DNA of 28,518 nucleotides. It comes from Oscillospiraceae bacterium (GTDB taxonomy: Bacteria; Bacillota_A; Clostridia; Oscillospirales; Ruminococcaceae). Each line of letters begins with the position of its first letter. Position 1 is the first letter of the stretch. Positions 24,158-28,518 of this stretch are shown in pieces. Both the position numbers and the translations under genes were made by a program. The stretch spans positions 1-28,518 of the forward strand of contig JAGAJA010000036.1 of NCBI GenBank assembly GCA_017829075.1, read 5' to 3'. The notes beneath the pieces were generated by a model. It was not told the origin of the DNA and searched no databases. It saw only the letters and a list, made by a program, of their open reading frames with translations.

Positions 24158-25046
24158 TGTCACATACCTTGTAAAAAAGGGAATTTCCTCCGTGTGGAAG
24201 AATTTCCTGATGTCCTTCGCCAGCTTCAGCATACTCATGGTGAGCCTGCTTCTGGTGAGCTGCGCTATGCTGCTCATGATGAACGTGAGCAAGATCATGA
24301 GCAATATCGAGGACACAAACGAAATCACTATCTACCTTGAGGAAAATGTCACCGACAAGCAGGTGGAGCATATCAAGTCGGTGCTTGAAAAGAACGACGA
24401 CCTGACGGACGTTCAGTATTATTCAAAGGAGCAGGCGCTGGAGGATTTCCGCAACGATATGGCGGAATACAGCGAGCTTCTTGATTACCTTGACGAAAAC
24501 CCCATGCCGGAATCTTTCCTTGTGAGGGTAAAGGATCTGTCAAAGATCCGCAGTGTTGTCAATACTATTAATCAGATAGACGGCGTGGAGCAGACAAAAG
24601 CTCCCTATGACTTCGCAAGCGTGCTTATCCATATCCGCAACACTTTCTCAATAATAGGCGGTGCGGTGCTTATCGCGCTTATCGTGGTGAGCATAGTAAT
24701 CGTGTCCAACACTATACGCACCAGCGTATTCGCCCGCCGCAACGAAATAAACATCATGCGCTATGTAGGAGCCACCAGCGGCTTTATAAAAACCCCGTTC
24801 TTCGTGGAGGGTATGTTTATCGGCATTATCGCCGGAGCCGCCGCTTGGGGGCTTACATGGCTGGTGTACGACTCGGTGTTCTCCCTGTTCTCGGCAGACC
24901 TCACACTATGGCAGATGTTCGGCTTCTACGGGCTTACTCCGTTTGAGGACATCATGTGGCTGGTGCTTGCGGTGAACTGCGCCGCAGGAGCGCTTCTCGG
25001 CGCTGTCGGAACGGTCATCAGCACCGGAAAACATATCAAAGTTTAA
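24144..25046 (+). CDS. ftsX: Cell division protein FtsX
   Basis: Membrane partner of FtsE, 300 residues. One membrane helix at about 18-45 is followed by an extracellular domain (about 50-165) and three more helices in the C-terminal half, the standard FtsX topology. The motif FARRNEINIMRYVGAT precedes the third helix. The ATG at 24144 has GGAGG upstream and overlaps the end of ftsE. FtsX passes the ATPase signal to extracellular wall hydrolases or their activators; no such activator gene lies directly downstream. Confidence 0.95.
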   Translation: MRTSNVTYLVKKGISSVWKNFLMSFASFSILMVSLLLVSCAMLLMMNVSKIMSNIEDTNEITIYLEENVTDKQVEHIKSVLEKNDDLTDVQYYSKEQALEDFRNDMAEYSELLDYLDENPMPESFLVRVKDLSKIRSVVNTINQIDGVEQTKAPYDFASVLIHIRNTFSIIGGAVLIALIVVSIVIVSNTIRTSVFARRNEINIMRYVGATSGFIKTPFFVEGMFIGIIAGAAAWGLTWLVYDSVFSLFSADLTLWQMFGFYGLTPFEDIMWLVLAVNCAAGALLGAVGTVISTGKHIKV

Positions 25047-25072
25047 GCGAGAGCTATTGAAAGGAAATCCCC

Positions 25073-26269
25073 TTGAATAAGAAAATATCCCTCGGCATAG
25101 CCATCAGCCTTGTTGCTATCGGCTGCGCCATAACCTTTGTCCTCACATGGACGGTGTCGCTTGGTATCTATAATTCAAAGATCAGCACGTCCGAAAAATA
25201 CGAGGGCGTATACCAGAAGCTGCGGGAGATCGACGCCACTGTGACCCAGAACTATATCGGCACGGTGAACGATGAACAGCTTGAAAGCAGCACGATAAAC
25301 GGCTATATCTCCGGAATAGGCGACAAATACGCCGCCTATATCCCGCCCTCTTCTTATTATGAGCTTCAGCAGACCCAGGCGGGAGTTATCCTCGGCGCAG
25401 GCTTTGAAGCGGAGGAGGACAGCAGCGGCTATCTAAAGATAACCAATGTGTATAAGGGCAGCTCCGCCGAGCTTAACGGAGTGCTCTCCGGCGACATAAT
25501 CACTGCCATTGACGGAAAAAGCCTGCTCTCAATGGAGCCGGGTCAGGCAAAAGAACGGCTCTCCGGCGAGGTAGGAACACGTCTTGCCTTGCAGCTTCTC
25601 CGGGACGGAGAAAGTATCTCGGTTAATCTGATTCGCCAGCAGCTTGAGATAGAATCCGTTTCCTCAAAGCTTATTAACGAGAATATCGGATATATTCAGA
25701 TCACAACTTTCAACGCCAAAACCGCAGAACAATTCACGAACGCAGTAACGTCTGTGACCGATGACGGCGCAAAGGCTCTTATCATAGACGTGCGTCAGAA
25801 TGGCGGCGGAATCGTGAGTGCGCTGAAGCCAATTCTCAATCAGTTTGTACCGTCTGCGCTGGCAGCCACCGTTGAATACTCCGACGGCAGCCGAAAGACC
25901 CTGATCGAAACTGACTCCACCAGCTCCATTGATCTGCCTGTGGCAGTGCTCGTGGACGGAGGTACTGTTTCCGCAGCGGAGCTGTTCGCGGCGGTGCTCC
26001 GGGACGAATACGGAGCGACTCTTATAGGCTCTCAGACCTTTGGAAAGGCGGTCATGCAGAACACCTATGAGTTCTCGGACGGAAGCGCCCTGACCCTCTC
26101 GGTCGGAAAGATCTATACTAAATCCGGTACATGGAACGAAACAGGTCTTAAACCGGACTACGCCGTTGAGCTTACCGCCGGAGCGATACCCGGAAATATC
26201 TCCGACGACGCTGACGCGCAGCTCCAGAAAGCAATCGAGGTGCTCACGCCTCATATCCCCGCTGAATAA
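25073..26269 (+). CDS. S41 family C-terminal-processing serine protease
   Basis: 398 residues, anchored by an N-terminal helix at about 5-27 with the bulk outside the cell. A PDZ domain (about 95-170, GSSAELNGVLSGDIITAIDG) precedes the S41 core, which includes GYIQITTFNAKTAEQF and IIDVRQNGGG. The catalytic serine is in GGTVSAAELF and the lysine in QTFGKAVMQ, both present. The start is TTG at 25073 with AAAGGA upstream; no ATG fits better. It follows ftsX by 26 bases. CtpA-type proteases beside ftsEX are common in Firmicutes and may process wall hydrolases, but the target here is unknown. Confidence 0.93.
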   Translation: MNKKISLGIAISLVAIGCAITFVLTWTVSLGIYNSKISTSEKYEGVYQKLREIDATVTQNYIGTVNDEQLESSTINGYISGIGDKYAAYIPPSSYYELQQTQAGVILGAGFEAEEDSSGYLKITNVYKGSSAELNGVLSGDIITAIDGKSLLSMEPGQAKERLSGEVGTRLALQLLRDGESISVNLIRQQLEIESVSSKLINENIGYIQITTFNAKTAEQFTNAVTSVTDDGAKALIIDVRQNGGGIVSALKPILNQFVPSALAATVEYSDGSRKTLIETDSTSSIDLPVAVLVDGGTVSAAELFAAVLRDEYGATLIGSQTFGKAVMQNTYEFSDGSALTLSVGKIYTKSGTWNETGLKPDYAVELTAGAIPGNISDDADAQLQKAIEVLTPHIPAE

Positions 26270-26322
26270 TCGTAAATCCACAGCTTCTGCTGTAAATATA
26301 TTGATTTGGAGGACAACTAATC

Positions 26323-26811
26323 ATGAATAAGCCTACAACAAAATTGACAAAATCAGGCGTTAAGAAGCTCGAAGCAGAGCTTGAGAACCTTAAGACCGTC
26401 GTTCGTCCGGAGATCGCAGCCAAGATCAAAATGGCGCGTTCCTTCGGCGACCTTTCCGAGAACAGTGAGTACGATGAGGCAAAGAACGAGCAGGGTATCA
26501 TCGAGTCCAGAATTGCTGAGATCGAGCAGACCCTCGCTCATGCAATAATCCTTGACGACGACGAGATCTCCACCGAAAAGGTTGGAATAGGCACTGTCGT
26601 AACTATCCTCGATATTGAAATGGAAGAGGAAATGACTTTCCAGATCGTCGGCACAAGCGAAGCGAATATCGACAAGGGTCATATGTCTGATGAATCCCCC
26701 ATTGGCAAGGCTCTTATTGGTCATGCAGTTGGAGAAACCGTAACAGCCGAGGCTCCCTCTGGCGAGATACAGTTCAAAATTCTCAACATCACCAAGAAGG
26801 AGGAAGACTGA
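26323..26811 (+). CDS. greA: Transcription elongation factor GreA
   Basis: Rescues backtracked RNA polymerase by stimulating cleavage of the nascent transcript. 162 residues. The N-terminal coiled coil (about 1-75) has the conserved tip acidic residues in GDLSENSEYDEAK, and the C-terminal FKBP-like domain contains SPIGKALIGHAVGE. GGAGG lies before the ATG. It is 3 bases from lysS, whose ribosome binding site lies within the last greA codons. A weak hairpin at about 26290 precedes it, but no clear promoter. Confidence 0.97.
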   Translation: MNKPTTKLTKSGVKKLEAELENLKTVVRPEIAAKIKMARSFGDLSENSEYDEAKNEQGIIESRIAEIEQTLAHAIILDDDEISTEKVGIGTVVTILDIEMEEEMTFQIVGTSEANIDKGHMSDESPIGKALIGHAVGETVTAEAPSGEIQFKILNITKKEED

Positions 26812-26814
26812 TAA

Positions 26815-28344
26815 ATGGCAGACGAGATCACACAGCAGAATCCCGCAGAAAACGGGCAGCCGGAAGAGCTTACCGCTGAGCAGCTTGACGAGCAGCACCG
26901 CGTAAGACTTGAAAAGCTTGCCGCTCTCAAGGCAGCGGGAAAAGACCCCTACACCATAACCAAGTATGATGTAACTATATCCAACAAGGAGATCCGCGAC
27001 CGCTTCGAGGAGCTCGAAAACACAGACGTTGCCATTGCCGGCAGAATGATGACCCGCCGTATCATGGGCAAGGCAAGCTTCATCGATGTGCGCGACGGTT
27101 CGGACAGAATGCAGGTTTACGTTAGAAAGGACGATGTTGGCGAAGAAACCTACGCTGATTTCAAGAAATGGGATCTCGGAGATATCGTCGGCATAAAGGG
27201 CAAGGTATTCCGCACAAAAATGGGTGAGATCTCCGTACACGCTGAGGAGATAATCCTGCTGTCAAAGTCCCTGCTGCCGCTGCCGGAAAAGTGGCACGGA
27301 TTAAAGGACAAGGAGGAGCGTTACAGAAAGCGCTACCTCGATCTTATCGCTAATCCGGAAAACAAGGAGACCTTTGTAAAGCGTTCCAAGATCCTGCGGG
27401 AGATCCGCGCGTTCCTTGACGGTCACGGCTATATCGAGGTGGACACCCCTACCCTGCTGACGCTGGAGATAGGTGCGGCGGCACGTCCGTTCAAGACCCA
27501 CCACAACGCGCTGGATATTGATATGTACCTGCGTATTGAAACAGAGCTGTACTTAAAGCGGCTTATTGTGGGCGGTTTCGACAAGGTTTACGAGGTGGGA
27601 AGAATTTTCCGCAACGAGGGCATGGACGCTACTCATAATCCGGAATTCACCTCCATTGAGATGTATCAGGCGTATCTTGATTACTTCGGCATGATGGATC
27701 TGATCGAGGAGCTGTACAGAACAGTTACACTCAACGTATGCGGCACTGATACCGTTACCTATCAGGGCAAGGAGATCGCGGTCGGCAAGCCCTGGGAGCG
27801 TCTTACAATGATCGACGCGGTGAAGAAGTACGCGGGAGTTGACTATTATAGCTGGGAGGACGACGCTGCGGCGAGAGCCTGCGCGAAGGAGCACCACGTT
27901 GACGACGAGCTGGACGAGAACTCCACAAAGGGTCATGTCCTTATTGCATTCTTTGAGGCTTTCGTTGAGGACAAGCTCATTCAGCCGACTATTATTTATG
28001 ATTATCCGGTGGAGAATTCCCCGCTGGCAAAGAGAAAGCCGGATTTCCCGGCGTTCACAGAGCGTTTCGAGTACTTCATCAACGGTACGGAGTTCGGCAA
28101 CGCATTCTCGGAGCTTAACGACCCGATCGACCAGAAGGAGCGTTTCGTTAAGCAGGTTGCCGCAAAGCGCGCGCAGGGCGGAAATGACGCTCAGGTGGAC
28201 GAGGACTTCATCACTGCGCTGGAATACGGACTTCCCCCTACGGGCGGACTGGGCTTCGGCTTCGACAGACTTGTTATGCTGCTGACGGATTCCCCCAGCA
28301 TACGAGATGTTCTGCTGTTCCCGACTATGCGTCCTGAAAAGTAA
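26815..28344 (+). CDS. lysS: Lysyl-tRNA synthetase, class II
   Basis: Charges tRNA-Lys. 509 residues. An N-terminal OB-fold anticodon-binding domain (about 65-170) is followed by the class II catalytic core: ARPFKTHHNALD, motif 2 with YEVGRIFRNEG, and motif 3 with GLGFGFDRLVMLLT. It ends with the family-typical FPTMRPEK. An extra N-terminal stretch of about 30 residues is Glu/Gln-rich. AAGGAGG inside the end of greA serves as ribosome binding site, so the pair is translated together. The gene is complete. Confidence 0.97.
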   Translation: MADEITQQNPAENGQPEELTAEQLDEQHRVRLEKLAALKAAGKDPYTITKYDVTISNKEIRDRFEELENTDVAIAGRMMTRRIMGKASFIDVRDGSDRMQVYVRKDDVGEETYADFKKWDLGDIVGIKGKVFRTKMGEISVHAEEIILLSKSLLPLPEKWHGLKDKEERYRKRYLDLIANPENKETFVKRSKILREIRAFLDGHGYIEVDTPTLLTLEIGAAARPFKTHHNALDIDMYLRIETELYLKRLIVGGFDKVYEVGRIFRNEGMDATHNPEFTSIEMYQAYLDYFGMMDLIEELYRTVTLNVCGTDTVTYQGKEIAVGKPWERLTMIDAVKKYAGVDYYSWEDDAAARACAKEHHVDDELDENSTKGHVLIAFFEAFVEDKLIQPTIIYDYPVENSPLAKRKPDFPAFTERFEYFINGTEFGNAFSELNDPIDQKERFVKQVAAKRAQGGNDAQVDEDFITALEYGLPPTGGLGFGFDRLVMLLTDSPSIRDVLLFPTMRPEK

Positions 28345-28354
28345 AAAACAATAT

Positions 28355-28377
28355 AAAGCCGCGTAAATTGCGGCTTT
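28355..28377 (+). terminator. Possible terminator after lysS
   Basis: A perfect 8-bp stem AAAGCCGC (28355-28362) and GCGGCTTT (28370-28377) lies 10 bases after the lysS stop. Only three T end the stem and no T run follows, so strength is uncertain. Confidence 0.5.
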
Positions 28378-28387
28378 CAGACCGTCG

Positions 28388-28516
28388 AAAAAGTCCCTAA
28401 AGGGACTTTCTCGCCGAACATCCGCACTGCCCGCGTAAGGCATAAGGCGTAAGCCGTTGCCAGTACAGTTGTGCGGATAGAAGTGTTTTTTGCCCCGGCA
28501 GAGCTGGGGCAAAAAA
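28388..28516. repeat. Group of nested inverted repeats at the right edge
   Basis: A 9-bp stem AAAGTCCCT/AGGGACTTT lies near 28390-28409. ATCCGCAC (28420-28427) pairs with GTGCGGAT (28471-28478), enclosing three 7-base direct repeats (GCGTAAG, GCATAAG, GCGTAAG at about 28434-28454). An 11-bp stem TTTTTTGCCCC/GGGGCAAAAAA spans 28486-28516. The last has T on the wrong side in both directions, so it is not a terminator. No gene is seen. Confidence 0.65.
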
Positions 28517-28518
28517 CG

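Noticed and set aside
27553..28512. Minus-strand frame of 319 residues opposite lysS
   Set aside because: Antisense shadow of lysS; the sequence is Leu/Val/Arg-rich without domains.
28486..28516. Hairpin at the right edge as a terminator
   Set aside because: The T run precedes the stem and the A run follows it on both strands, so it cannot end transcription as an intrinsic terminator.

Overview
The window looks like chromosomal DNA of a Gram-positive anaerobe of the class Clostridia, most likely a Ruminococcus-like member of the Oscillospiraceae. This is inferred from the fused SecDF, consensus sigma-A promoters with AGGAGG-type ribosome binding sites, a CIRCE-controlled htpG, the ftsE-ftsX-S41 peptidase block, the greA-lysS pair and an intracellular GH51 arabinofuranosidase. 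No database search was possible; all names rest on reading motifs. No rRNA, tRNA, CRISPR array, prophage or transposase gene was seen.

Layout. 1-530 is non-coding and packed with perfect hairpins. 533-2920 (-) is secDF. 3243-4561 (+) is a two-gene unit, an SGNH hydrolase and a YgjP-type metalloprotease. 4623-5168 (-) is queT behind a probable preQ1 riboswitch. 5368-8613 (+) holds an unknown protein, the GH51 enzyme, a small Cys-rich protein and a metallophosphoesterase. 8666-9388 (-) is an alpha/beta hydrolase; 9797-11713 (-) is htpG with a perfect CIRCE operator. 11926-13378 is an AT-rich island with two exported or membrane proteins of unknown function, a possible small hydrophobic peptide and a possible counter-transcribed RNA. 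13759-15623 (+) is an ECF sigma factor and a probable membrane anti-sigma factor. 15667-16137 (-) is a lipoprotein. 16241-21779 (-) is a six-gene unit: metG, an unknown gene, tatD, a GNAT acetyltransferase, a CBS/HlyC-type protein and nth. 22223-28344 (+) carries a CdaR/PucR-type regulator, ftsE, ftsX, an S41 protease, greA and lysS.

How the genes work together. Most are housekeeping: protein export (SecDF), division and wall remodelling (FtsEX, S41 protease), translation (MetRS, LysRS), transcript elongation (GreA), DNA repair (Nth), protein folding (HtpG) and tRNA modification (QueT supplying queuosine precursor). The accessory interest lies in non-coding DNA. Three short inverted-repeat elements sit in untranslated regions: one between htpG and its probable terminator, one between an ECF-type promoter and the ribosome binding site of the ECF sigma gene, and one in the metG leader. 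The last has a 51-bp identical, inverted copy cut by the left window edge. The first two share a core and each has a 4-bp target duplication, so they look like MITEs moved by a transposase encoded elsewhere.
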